A stretch of DNA of 64,000 bases from assembly GCA_902798755.1 (NCBI GenBank), contig CADBYC010000002.1:1-64000 (forward strand). The letters are read 5' to 3'. Positions within the stretch are counted from its first letter, which is position 1; each line of letters starts with the position of its first letter. Of the stretch, positions 1-6,558 are shown in pieces. The notes under the pieces were generated by a model. That model made no database searches, had not been told where the DNA came from, and saw nothing but the letters and a program-made list of their open reading frames with translations. Both the position numbers and the translations under genes were made by a program. This stretch comes from an uncultured Ruminococcus sp. Lineage in GTDB: Bacteria > Bacillota > Clostridia > Oscillospirales > Acutalibacteraceae.

Positions 1-606
1 GCGATGTCGATTCTCGGATACCGAATGACATGGACGGACGAGAGAAAATACCTGACCTTTCACTGTCCCAACGGCAGAAGCTGCCGCGATAAAAGTCTTC
101 ATGATGAAAAATATATGAAGAAAAACATCGAGTACGAACTCAATTTCAGAGAGAATTTGGACGGTGTTTCGGAAGAAAAACAGCCGACTGGATGGGAGAA
201 TTCGCGCGAGCTTTACGAGCAGCACTTGCGCGAACGCGCCCTTGCAAAAGCCGAAACGCAAAAGATTTCCGAAAGTTATCATAAACCTTCAAGCCGCATT
301 ATCGGTGGAGTCGACAGCCTCGCCGGAGCGGTAGCAAGGATCGTTGATGACGATAACGAAGATCCCGAAGAACGCCGAAAGCGGATCGAAGGGCAGGAGA
401 ACGGCGCGGCGATCGGAGCGCTGATCGGAGCGGGCGTCGGGCTGATTTCCTCCGTTGTAAACAGGACGGAAGAGCCGCCTGAAAGCGCCGAAGTTGATGA
501 TCACCGGAGAGAAGAAATCCTCCAAGAAGTTTTCGACGAGGACGACTATGACGATGAGTATTACGACGACGAGGACGAGGGACAAGGCTTCTCAATGGTG
601 ATGTAA
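1..606 (+). CDS. C-terminal part of a putative mobilization (relaxase-type) protein, truncated by the window edge
   Basis: The reading frame is open to the first base, so the true start lies upstream; the ATG at position 4 is probably internal. Residues 16-45 (counting from that ATG) carry a Cys/His-containing stretch (H20, C21, C27, H33) followed by basic residues. This resembles the tail of relaxase proteins found beside TnpX-like serine recombinases in clostridial mobilizable elements; that assignment is by memory of the family and not certain. Residues 134-152 form a glycine-zipper-like hydrophobic segment, and the last 30 residues are extremely acidic (runs of Asp, Glu and Tyr). It lies about 330 bp before a large serine recombinase on the same strand, which fits a role in mobilizing the element. 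Confidence 0.5.
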   Translation, partial: AMSILGYRMTWTDERKYLTFHCPNGRSCRDKSLHDEKYMKKNIEYELNFRENLDGVSEEKQPTGWENSRELYEQHLRERALAKAETQKISESYHKPSSRIIGGVDSLAGAVARIVDDDNEDPEERRKRIEGQENGAAIGALIGAGVGLISSVVNRTEEPPESAEVDDHRREEILQEVFDEDDYDDEYYDDEDEGQGFSMVM

Positions 607-734
607 TAATTATAAAAAAACTTTCGGATTTCATATAGACTTTTCAAAAAAGGTGTGGTAGTGTTTGGTTCAACAAAGCGGACGCAACCGCGCCTGGTGC
701 ACGTATCAACTAAACATCGGAAAGGAAGATATTT

Positions 735-902
735 ATGGCAACTGAAAACAAGACAAAAATTCATTCCGTACATTATAACTATGTCGGAACCGATGAACAG
801 TTCAACGCATTCATCAAAAGCGTTGTGAAGGATTATATCACTGAGGACAGCTTGCTTCCCGATCAGGAAGAAGAAATACCCGTTGTCAAGAAGTCTGCTT
901 AA
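735..902 (+). CDS. Small hypothetical protein (55 aa) upstream of the serine recombinase
   Basis: ATG at 735 is preceded by a good ribosome-binding site (GGAAAGGAAG). The 55-residue product is hydrophilic, with an aromatic N-terminal half and an acidic C-terminus (EEEIPVV). It ends 34 bp before the recombinase start, so the two are probably co-transcribed. Small ORFs at this position are common in clostridial transposons that encode large serine recombinases (for example TnpW-like proteins), but I do not see a clear TnpW match. It might be an excision or directionality factor; this is only suggested by position. Confidence 0.6.
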   Translation: MATENKTKIHSVHYNYVGTDEQFNAFIKSVVKDYITEDSLLPDQEEEIPVVKKSA

Positions 903-936
903 CCGCAGGCTTTATTTATATAATAGGAGGCATAAA

Positions 937-2592
937 ATGAAGGTATGGTTATACTACCGACTTTCACGGGATGAGGACGTCGAACTGAATTCACTCACGA
1001 ACCAGAGAAACATCCTCGTGGAGTTCGCTAACACCAATCATCATGAGATCGTCGGAGAATCCTTTGACGATAACGTCAGCGGAATGCATTTCAACCGTGA
1101 GGGTATCAACAAGATCTATGAACAGGTTGAGCAGGACGCCATTGAAGCGATCATCGTCAAGGATATGTCCCGTCTCGGCAGACACAAAACACAGACTGCG
1201 CTGTTCATCGATTATCTCAGAGAGCATGACGTAAGGGTTCTGTCGGTTACCGAGAACCTTGACACAAGTAACGAGGACGATGATCTGATCATCGGCTTCA
1301 AGGGATTGTTCAACGATATGTACGCACGCGATATCAGCAAAAAGGTGCGCGCCGGTATGGTACAGAAGCAGAAGAAGGGCTTTGTCATGATACCGCCGCT
1401 CGGCTACTTCAAGGACAAAAACACCAACCAGGTCCTCGTGGTAGAGGAACACGCGCGTATCGTCAGAAGAATATTCGATATGTATCTTGAGGGCTATGGC
1501 TTTTCTGCCATAGCCCGTATCTTTAATGAAGAGGGAATCAAATCTCCCGCCTATTATCAGAAGCAGCTCCTCGGCAAAAATCTCGGCTGCAATAAGCCGA
1601 AGATCGGCTTCAAGTACCTGTGGGATAACACTGGAGTAAAAAGAATATTGGAAAACGAATTCTACATCGGAACGGTGACCTGCCACAAAACCTATAATAA
1701 CAAGATCACACATATCCGAAAGGAAATTCCGAAAGAAGAACAGTTTGTACACGAAAACTTCGTTACCCCGATCATTTCAAAAGAAAAGTTCGAACTGGTA
1801 CAAAAGCTGATCGCACAAAAGAAAAGCGGTAACGTCAGGGCGAGCTCAGGAAATCCCTGTCACCGATACACGGGACTGCTCGAATGCGGCGACTGCGGAT
1901 CGACCTTCGTCGCGATCAAACGCCAATGGCGTAACAAACCCCTGCGAATCGAATATGCTTGTAACGCTTACCACCGCTACGGAAAAGAGAATTGCACAGC
2001 TCACAGGATCAACGAGACTGAACTCGACGACCTTGTATACAAAGAGATTCTGAACATTCGCGAGCAGGCAAAAAGAATCTATCACAGCATCGACAGCGAC
2101 GTTCAGAAATGGATGAAAAAGAAAAGCACCGTCAACGGAAAAATCGAAAGTCTCAAAACAGAGCTTGAGCAGCGCAAGTCAGACCAAAAAGAGATTCTTC
2201 TCGAACGCATACGTGACAAAGAACACGCTGAGGTCTATAACGAAATGCTCGCCTCCTGCGAGGAAGATATCAAACGGATAAAGCAAGAGCTGAGCGACAT
2301 CATCAACTACAACGATACGATCAAAAAACGAAAGTCCGAGATGAAAGAGACAGTCGATTTGATAGAAGAAATCATTCAGGAAGGACAGATCAGCAATGCC
2401 AATCTCCGGCAACTGGTCGATAAAATCATTATATACGAGGACGCGGAAGGTCTCAGGTTGCAGATAAACCTCAACGCTTCTTTCATCGAACACATGACAA
2501 TATTCGATGAGAATGGAAAAAGCAGGGCTGACTATCAAGTCACCAACAACAATTACCCCTCCCCCATGCGTCGAAGAATGATAAAGGGATAA
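937..2592 (+). CDS. Large serine recombinase (site-specific integrase of a mobile element)
   Basis: This 551-residue protein catalyses DNA strand exchange through a serine nucleophile. The resolvase domain covers residues 1-145, with the likely nucleophile Ser10 in YYRLSRDE and the conserved KDMSRLGR segment. A recombinase domain follows (about 165-275), then a zinc ribbon with two Cys pairs around residues 317-354 (CGDCG and later Cys), and a long charged coiled coil at about 390-490. This is the usual order for TnpX/phiC31-type integrases. The start at 937 has an AGGAGG ribosome-binding site at 925-930; an in-frame ATG at 883 lacks one. It is the last gene of the element, followed by a terminator and then the tRNA-Leu gene. 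It probably integrates and excises the element whose mobilization gene lies upstream. Confidence 0.93.
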   Translation: MKVWLYYRLSRDEDVELNSLTNQRNILVEFANTNHHEIVGESFDDNVSGMHFNREGINKIYEQVEQDAIEAIIVKDMSRLGRHKTQTALFIDYLREHDVRVLSVTENLDTSNEDDDLIIGFKGLFNDMYARDISKKVRAGMVQKQKKGFVMIPPLGYFKDKNTNQVLVVEEHARIVRRIFDMYLEGYGFSAIARIFNEEGIKSPAYYQKQLLGKNLGCNKPKIGFKYLWDNTGVKRILENEFYIGTVTCHKTYNNKITHIRKEIPKEEQFVHENFVTPIISKEKFELVQKLIAQKKSGNVRASSGNPCHRYTGLLECGDCGSTFVAIKRQWRNKPLRIEYACNAYHRYGKENCTAHRINETELDDLVYKEILNIREQAKRIYHSIDSDVQKWMKKKSTVNGKIESLKTELEQRKSDQKEILLERIRDKEHAEVYNEMLASCEEDIKRIKQELSDIINYNDTIKKRKSEMKETVDLIEEIIQEGQISNANLRQLVDKIIIYEDAEGLRLQINLNASFIEHMTIFDENGKSRADYQVTNNNYPSPMRRRMIKG

Positions 2593-2602
2593 AAAAGCAA
2601 AA

Positions 2603-2647
2603 GGCAGGCAGATAACTCACACAGCTATCTGTCTGCCATATTTTTTG
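2603..2647 (+). terminator. Rho-independent terminator after the serine recombinase
   Basis: An inverted repeat (GGCAGGCAGATA pairing with TATCTGTCTGCC) about 10 bp after the recombinase stop codon is followed by ATATTTTTT. It would end the transcript of the element. Confidence 0.85.
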
Positions 2648-2841
2648 ATTTTAAGAAAATAATCGTTTCATGAATCTGAAAACCAGAGTACAATTAACAA
2701 AAAAATCGGCAGACGCACGATGTTGTGTGACGATAAATCAGTCATTATATACAACAAAACCATATATCATTTGTGCGAATAGGACAATAGAAAAGGTGCA
2801 TAGGTTACGCGTCTGCCAACAATTATTTTTCCTCTGAAAAT

Positions 2842-2870
2842 ACAAAAAGCCCGATAAAATCGAGCTTTTT
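2842..2870 (-). terminator. Terminator of tRNA-Leu
   Basis: On the minus strand, AAAAGCTCGAT and ATCGGGCTTTT pair around a short loop and end in a T-run. It begins directly after the encoded CCA end of the tRNA. Confidence 0.85.
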
Positions 2871-2871
2871 G

Positions 2872-2959
2872 TGGTGCGGATAACAGGAGTTGAACCTGCA
2901 TGAGCGCAATGCTCACATGGACCTGAACCATGCGCGTCTGCCTATTCCGCCATATCCGC
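2872..2959 (-). tRNA. tRNA-Leu (anticodon CAG), CCA encoded
   Basis: The minus strand folds into a class II tRNA: acceptor stem GCGGATA/TATCCGC, anticodon loop TTCAGGT with anticodon CAG (bases 2923-2925), long variable arm with stem TGAGC/GCTCA, T arm with TTCAACT loop, and encoded CCA at 2872-2874. It decodes CUG. It sits between the integrase end of a mobile element on its 3' side and a duplicated copy of its own 5' half on the other side. Its promoter lies about 245 bp away, beyond that duplication, so the primary transcript would carry an extra tRNA 5' half. Confidence 0.95.
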
Positions 2960-3195
2960 ATATTCGTTTTTACCCTCTGTATTTTTACACGGTAGAGAGG
3001 TGAGAACCGAGGTGGAGCTTATCGCTTGATCCACGTTTTGCAAGACAAGTCGGAATTTTGCAAGTTCACCGACGTGGTGTAACCTGAACCATGCGCGTCT
3101 GCCTATTCCGCCATATCCGCATATTCTTTTTTTCCCTCTGAATTTTTACACGGTAGAGAGGTGAGAACCGAGGTGGAGCTTATCGCTTAATCCAC
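2921..3195. repeat. Direct repeat: 114-bp duplication of the tRNA-Leu 5' half plus leader
   Basis: Bases 2921-3034 and 3082-3195 are direct copies with four mismatches (at 2966, 2972, 2980 and 3028 of the first copy) and no gaps. Each begins exactly at the edge of the tRNA-Leu anticodon loop and runs through the tRNA 5' half and its leader, ending close to the expected transcription start. The 47-bp spacer (3035-3081) holds two TTTTGCAAG direct repeats and a GTCGG/CCGAC inverted repeat. A break at the anticodon loop next to an integrase gene suggests an attachment-site remnant. Confidence 0.9.
3082..3120 (-). pseudogene. Truncated tRNA-Leu 5' half
   Basis: These 39 bases are identical to the first 39 bases of the adjacent tRNA-Leu, from the acceptor 5' strand through the D arm and anticodon stem into the anticodon loop, where the similarity stops. 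No 3' half follows, so it cannot form a tRNA. It lies downstream of the only visible promoter and would be transcribed with the intact tRNA. Confidence 0.9.
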
Positions 3196-3202
3196 AAGCG
3201 TT

Positions 3203-3231
3203 ATTATAGCAAATACATGAGCGGTTGTCAA
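3203..3231 (-). promoter_or_regulatory. Consensus sigma-A promoter for tRNA-Leu
   Basis: On the minus strand TTGACA (3231-3226) and TATAAT (3208-3203) are separated by 17 bp, a perfect match to the vegetative consensus. It reads into the truncated tRNA copy and then the intact tRNA-Leu. I see no comparable promoter inside the spacer. Confidence 0.9.
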
Positions 3232-3426
3232 GACTTCGCGAAAGATTTTTATGGACATTCTTTTCTTGCGGACAGAATCGCCGTATCATCAAACAACGGA
3301 CGCGCGGATAGCGGCGTCCGTTGCTCAGCCCCTGAAACGAGTCGAGGGCAGTTTGGTAAAGATTGGTATATTCTATTCGGCAATGGTTCTGAATATTCCT
3401 GTGGCTGAAATCATCAGGGAAGAATA

Positions 3427-4209
3427 TCAGTCGTCGGGGCCGATCACGCTCAGCGGATCGACCAGCTGATCGCCGACGCGGATCTCGATGTGCACATGCG
3501 CGCCGTCGTCGCTCTCACACGGGATATGCCCGACTGTTCCGATGGTATCGCCCGTGCTGATCTCCTGTTCCCTCTCGACGAGGAAGTCGGTGTCCAGTCC
3601 GCAGTAATAGACCGTGAAATCACCGCAGTCCACCTCAAGGATCACACCGTATAATTCTGATACAGAAATATCCTTGACAGTTCCCGCGCACATGGCGTAG
3701 ATGTTCTCGCCTTCCTCGGCGGTGAAATCACAGCCTGTATGTGCGCGGTAATCGTGCAGGGTCTTGCTGTAAACGCCGTCCTCGCTGTAGGGCTTTGACA
3801 CCTGCCGGCTCTTTACGGGATAGACCAGATTCTCGCTGATCTTCAGGACCGCTTTGAGCGGTGTTGATACGTCGTCATTGGCGGCTTCCCGCTTTTCTTC
3901 GGGCATGGTCTCGCTGACGATGATCCTCGGCTGTTCGTCGGATTCGGGTTGAGTGGGAGCCTGCGTGACCGCTTCGGTCGGCGGAAAGGTCTCGGCAACG
4001 GTCACGCCTGTCATCTCCTGCGCTACCGCGGCATTCTCGGTAGAAAGCGAGGAAAAGTAGGTGTTATCGCTTGACTGAGGTGTACCGCTCAAGGTCGAAT
4101 ACGCTGACCACGCCGCAAAGCCGACCGCCATCAGACAGATGGACAGCGCGATGTAAAAGCTCACGCGCTCCGTAGGTTTTTTGTTACTTGCGTGCTTATA
4201 TCTCTTCAT
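3427..4209 (-). CDS. Membrane-anchored M23 metallopeptidase, SpoIIQ-like
   Basis: The 260-residue protein has a short basic N-terminus, one transmembrane segment (about residues 15-35), a Ser/Thr/Pro-rich linker, and a C-terminal M23 (LytM) domain. Zinc-binding motifs are intact: HTGCD and HVHIE. M23 enzymes cleave peptidoglycan cross-bridges. The sequence leading into the domain (SKPYSEDGVYSKTLHDYRAHTG) resembles SpoIIQ, the forespore protein that joins SpoIIIAH across the intermembrane space during engulfment; clostridial SpoIIQ keeps the zinc site. The SpoIIQ label is inference. I chose ATG 4209 because GGAGG lies just upstream; an in-frame TTG at 4260 is less likely. A sporulation-type promoter and a hairpin overlap its ribosome-binding site. 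Confidence 0.8.
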   Translation of the reverse strand: MKRYKHASNKKPTERVSFYIALSICLMAVGFAAWSAYSTLSGTPQSSDNTYFSSLSTENAAVAQEMTGVTVAETFPPTEAVTQAPTQPESDEQPRIIVSETMPEEKREAANDDVSTPLKAVLKISENLVYPVKSRQVSKPYSEDGVYSKTLHDYRAHTGCDFTAEEGENIYAMCAGTVKDISVSELYGVILEVDCGDFTVYYCGLDTDFLVEREQEISTGDTIGTVGHIPCESDDGAHVHIEIRVGDQLVDPLSVIGPDD

Positions 4210-4245
4210 AAAAAAACGCCTCCGCCCATAGTATGAGCGGAAGCG
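4208..4245 (-). terminator. Terminator-like hairpin that contains the ribosome-binding site of the M23 gene
   Basis: On the minus strand CGCTTCCGCTC pairs with GGGCGGAGGCG over 11 bp (including G-U pairs) around loop ATACTAT, followed by seven T. It is well placed to end the exchanger transcript (stop at 4266). The GGAGG Shine-Dalgarno of the M23 gene is inside the 3' arm and the T-run touches its ATG, so read-through RNA would have its start site masked. Confidence 0.75.
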
Positions 4246-4258
4246 GAAGGGTTTATTC
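4229..4258 (-). promoter_or_regulatory. Candidate forespore (sigma-F/sigma-G type) promoter of the M23 gene
   Basis: On the minus strand GAATA (4258-4254), 18 bp, then CATACTA (4235-4229). The -10 fits the sigma-G pattern CATNNTA and the -35 fits GNATR. The -10 lies in the 5' edge and loop of the hairpin, so the transcript would start in its 3' arm. Promoter use is inferred from sequence only. Confidence 0.5.
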
Positions 4259-4265
4259 AATTCTT

Positions 4266-5243
4266 TTATCGCAGCGCCGCGAAAATGACGGTCGCGACAT
4301 AGAACAGGATCATGGCAACGCCTTCGATACGGTTGATCTTCTTCGTCAGCGCAAATATATAGACCAGAATCGAAGCGACGATCAGGATCGCGAAATCGAC
4401 CATGGACGCGAAGTTGACGGCGATCGGGTGGATCGTCGCGGACACGCCGAGGATCAGCAAAAGGTTGAAGATATTGGAGCCGACTACATTGCCGACCGCC
4501 AGACCGTTCTCACCCTTGCGGGCGGCGACGATCGAAGTCACCAGCTCCGGCAGCGAGGTGCCGAGCGCCACGACCGTCAAACCGATCAGCGTCTCGGACA
4601 TACCGAGAGCGGCGGCGATATACTTGGCGGATTCTACGACAAAATGTCCGCCCGCTACGATCAGAGCGATACCGATCAGGATGAACATCACACTTTTGAG
4701 CGGCGACATCTGCTTGACCGCCTCGCCCTCTGTCTTGTTCTTCAGCGCAGAACACACGAGGAATATGATATAGGCGATGAAAATCACCAACAGACAAATA
4801 CCGATCCAGCGCGACACCGTCGAGACGTTGTCGCTCATCCTGACCTTGGCAAAATCGACCGCGGAGATCATACCGACGCCGAGCGCGACGAACAGCAGGA
4901 CCGTCGTAATAATATTGAGAGGATAATCACGTTTTTTGATCGCATCCTCGATCGGGACGGGCTTGATCACAGCGCAAACGCCCAGTACCACGAGGAGATT
5001 GAACAGGTTAGAGCCGACAACGTTGCTCAGCGCGATCTCGTTAGAGCCGTTGATCGCGGCAGAGGTGCTGACAGCAAGTTCGGGAGCGCTTGTACCCATT
5101 GCGACGATGGTCAAGCCGATGATGACCGAGGGCACCTTGAAGATCGCGGCGATTGACGAGCTGCCGTCCACAAACAGGTCAGCGCCCTTGATCAGCGCGA
5201 TGAATCCCAGAATCAGCAGAACAATCTGCAATACCATTTCCAT
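4266..5243 (-). CDS. Na+/Ca2+ exchanger family (CaCA) cation antiporter
   Basis: This 325-residue, very hydrophobic protein has about ten membrane segments in two inverted halves. Each half holds the family's alpha repeat: GTSAPELAVS followed by NVVGSNLFNLL in the first, and GTSLPELVTS followed by NVVGSNIFNLL in the second. The acidic residue in each PEL motif binds the cation. Such proteins (YrbG type) exchange Na+ or H+ for Ca2+ across the cytoplasmic membrane. The start at ATG 5243 is preceded by AAGGAAG; an earlier in-frame ATG (5267) lacks a ribosome-binding site. A hairpin terminator follows, shared with the start region of the M23 gene. Confidence 0.92.
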   Translation of the reverse strand: MEMVLQIVLLILGFIALIKGADLFVDGSSSIAAIFKVPSVIIGLTIVAMGTSAPELAVSTSAAINGSNEIALSNVVGSNLFNLLVVLGVCAVIKPVPIEDAIKKRDYPLNIITTVLLFVALGVGMISAVDFAKVRMSDNVSTVSRWIGICLLVIFIAYIIFLVCSALKNKTEGEAVKQMSPLKSVMFILIGIALIVAGGHFVVESAKYIAAALGMSETLIGLTVVALGTSLPELVTSIVAARKGENGLAVGNVVGSNIFNLLLILGVSATIHPIAVNFASMVDFAILIVASILVYIFALTKKINRIEGVAMILFYVATVIFAALR

Positions 5244-5450
5244 ATAGATACTTCCTTGTTTTTTCACATACAGTATGGACGATTCGAAAAGAATTAATCC
5301 TTTAGCATTATAAATTAGCTGTCATATTTTGTCAATAACAGGTATTATGATCGCAATCGGGAATCGTCATTATTTGCGATAGCTATTATACCAATGTTGT
5401 ACGAAAAAAGGCAGGATTTCAAAAAAAGCATCCGACACGAAAAATAACAC

Positions 5451-5479
5451 TTGATTTTTTCAGCAGAATATGATATTAT
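5451..5479 (+). promoter_or_regulatory. Promoter of tRNA-Val
   Basis: TTGATT (5451-5456), 17 bp, TATTAT (5474-5479), starting transcription about 13 bp before the tRNA. The upstream stretch 5244-5450 is AT-rich and shows no gene. Confidence 0.75.
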
Positions 5480-5498
5480 ACATAAGTCAGCTAAATAC

Positions 5499-5575
5499 GG
5501 AGGCTTAGCTCAGCTGGTTAGAGTACCTGCTTGACGTGCAGGGGGTCATTGGTTCGATTCCAATAGTCTCCACCA
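5499..5575 (+). tRNA. tRNA-Val (anticodon GAC), CCA encoded
   Basis: The sequence folds into a standard cloverleaf: acceptor GGAGGCT/AGTCTCC (one G-U), anticodon stem CCTGC/GCAGG with loop TTGACGT giving anticodon GAC, T loop TTCGATT, and encoded CCA at 5573-5575. It decodes GUC. A single-gene transcript is suggested by its own promoter and terminator. Copies of its 3' end recur downstream. Confidence 0.96.
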
Positions 5576-5583
5576 TTTTGATG

Positions 5584-5614
5584 AAAGGGAGATACCGCAA
5601 GGTGTCTCCCTTTT
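5584..5614 (+). terminator. Terminator of tRNA-Val
   Basis: AAAGGGAGATACC pairs with GGTGTCTCCCTTT around a GCAA tetraloop, followed by a short T-run, nine bases after the CCA end. Confidence 0.9.
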
Positions 5615-5623
5615 ACAATTGAC

Positions 5624-5803
5624 AGTGGAGAATATTGGAATCGAAGGCGACCGTGCCGAGAGATAAGCGTGAGCGCATCTCAAAGGTAAAAATCCTCCGG
5701 GGGAGCATTTTTCGGAAGAGCGTAGATAAAGCCTGTGCCGAGGCTGGACGCTCCTAAGACGGGGCTGAGGATATGTTTACATGAAACGTAAATAGTCTCC
5801 ACT
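5624..5803. other. 180-bp structured inverted-repeat element of unknown function next to tRNA-Val
   Basis: The ends are near-perfect inverted repeats: AGTGGAGAATATT at the left and the complement of AGTGGAGACTATT at the right (12 of 13). Both arms resemble the tRNA-Val 3' end in opposite orientations; the left arm similarity extends through GGAATCGAA, the complement of the T arm. Between them are several local hairpins: GAGAT/ATCTC (about 5660), AAAAATCCTCC/GGAGCATTTTT (about 5688-5711), GAGCGT/ACGCTC enclosing AGCC/GGCT (about 5718-5754), and TTTAC/GTAAA near 5780. No ORF or ribosome-binding site is convincing. It could be a non-coding RNA, a miniature mobile element, or a remnant attachment region. 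Confidence 0.55.
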
Positions 5804-5812
5804 ATTTTGATG

Positions 5813-5843
5813 AATAGGAGTTCCTTGTGGGGCTCCTATTTTT
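5813..5843 (+). terminator. Terminator after the structured element
   Basis: AATAGGAGTTCC pairs with GGGGCTCCTATT around TTGT, followed by TTT. The bases before it (ATTTTGATGAA) repeat those before the tRNA-Val terminator, so the tRNA 3' end and its terminator context have been duplicated here. Confidence 0.85.
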
Positions 5844-5920
5844 CGAATCTATATTTCAATTTCAAGAGGTGCTTTGGCTGTTTAAAGTGATAGTCTGTAA
5901 AAATATTTTTGTAAAAACTA

Positions 5921-5949
5921 TTGACAAATGAATGTTTATGCGCTACAAT
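5921..5949 (+). promoter_or_regulatory. Promoter of the T-box leader and trpB2
   Basis: TTGACA (5921-5926), 17 bp, TACAAT (5944-5949). Transcription would begin near 5956, giving an mRNA leader of roughly 600 bases. Confidence 0.85.
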
Positions 5950-5955
5950 ACGACC

Positions 5956-6292
5956 AACAAGTGAATCACCTAAACCTATGACGAAGAGTGAGTAAGCATT
6001 ACCGCTTATCCCCCAGAGAGCCGCGGATGGTGAGAGCGCGGCGGATGATGTAAGGCTGAATGGACTTCGGAGGGCGAGGAGAAATGTCAGAGAAGTGTTT
6101 TGCCACAGCATAAAGCAGCACAACAGACTGACTGACAGTGTATCTGAGAAGGAACGACCCAACGTAAATGGGTCAGCGTATCTTTGCCGACAGCGGCATA
6201 ACGTACGTGTGAGTGGGCGCGACGCGCCAAGCAGGGTGGCACCGCAGGAAGTTTATCTCCTGTCCCGGCAGAAATGCAGGGACAGGTTTTTT
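5956..6292 (+). promoter_or_regulatory. T-box riboswitch, probably tryptophan-specific
   Basis: The T-box sequence (GCAGGGTGGCACCGC at 6231-6245) is diagnostic. It binds the 3' end of uncharged tRNA and stabilises an antiterminator. Stem I spans about 5965-6085; the segment GAATGGAC around 6058-6065 fits a specifier loop with codon UGG (Trp) at 6061-6063. The terminator is CCTGTCCC/GGGACAGG (6259-6286) followed by TTTTTT. The regulated gene is a tryptophan synthase beta chain, which agrees with a Trp specifier. The specifier call is from motif context and has not been modelled. Confidence 0.9.
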
Positions 6293-6384
6293 GTTTATAT
6301 ACAGTTCCGAAGATGACTCATATTTATCGGGATAGCACATATTATTTCACAGTTGAAACTATTATATGATTCTTGGAGGGAATT

Positions 6385-6441
6385 ATGAAACCGATCTTAC
6401 TGACAAAACGATGGCGGGCGCGTACTGCTTTTTCCGCCTGA
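6385..6441 (+). CDS. Possible leader peptide (18 aa) between the T-box and trpB2
   Basis: A strong ribosome-binding site (GGAGGG, 4 bases before ATG) precedes an 18-codon ORF, MKPILLTKRWRARTAFSA, with one Trp codon (UGG) at position 10. It is followed at once by a long hairpin (GTGACAG...AAGCG at 6444 pairing with CGCTT...CTGTCAC ending at 6512). This looks like a second control layer in the leader, by attenuation or translational coupling. No T-run follows the hairpin, so classical attenuation is not evident. It may also be chance. Confidence 0.4.
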   Translation: MKPILLTKRWRARTAFSA

Positions 6442-6558
6442 CTGTGACAGGAAGCGCTGTAAGCGAGTATCCCTTTTGACGGACAGCTCACCTTTGACCG
6501 CTTTGCTGTCACTCCCCTATCGACACTACAATATTTTTATCAAAAAGGAGAAAACATC

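Noticed and set aside
2767..2961. Minus-strand reading frame covering tRNA-Leu
   Set aside because: It overlaps the tRNA and its terminator completely and has no independent support.
3217..3469. Two small plus-strand frames between the tRNA-Leu promoter and the M23 gene
   Set aside because: No ribosome-binding sites, atypical composition, and one overlaps the M23 gene end. Bases 3232-3426 otherwise hold only an AACGGACGC-type hairpin near 3295-3325, perhaps a distal terminator.
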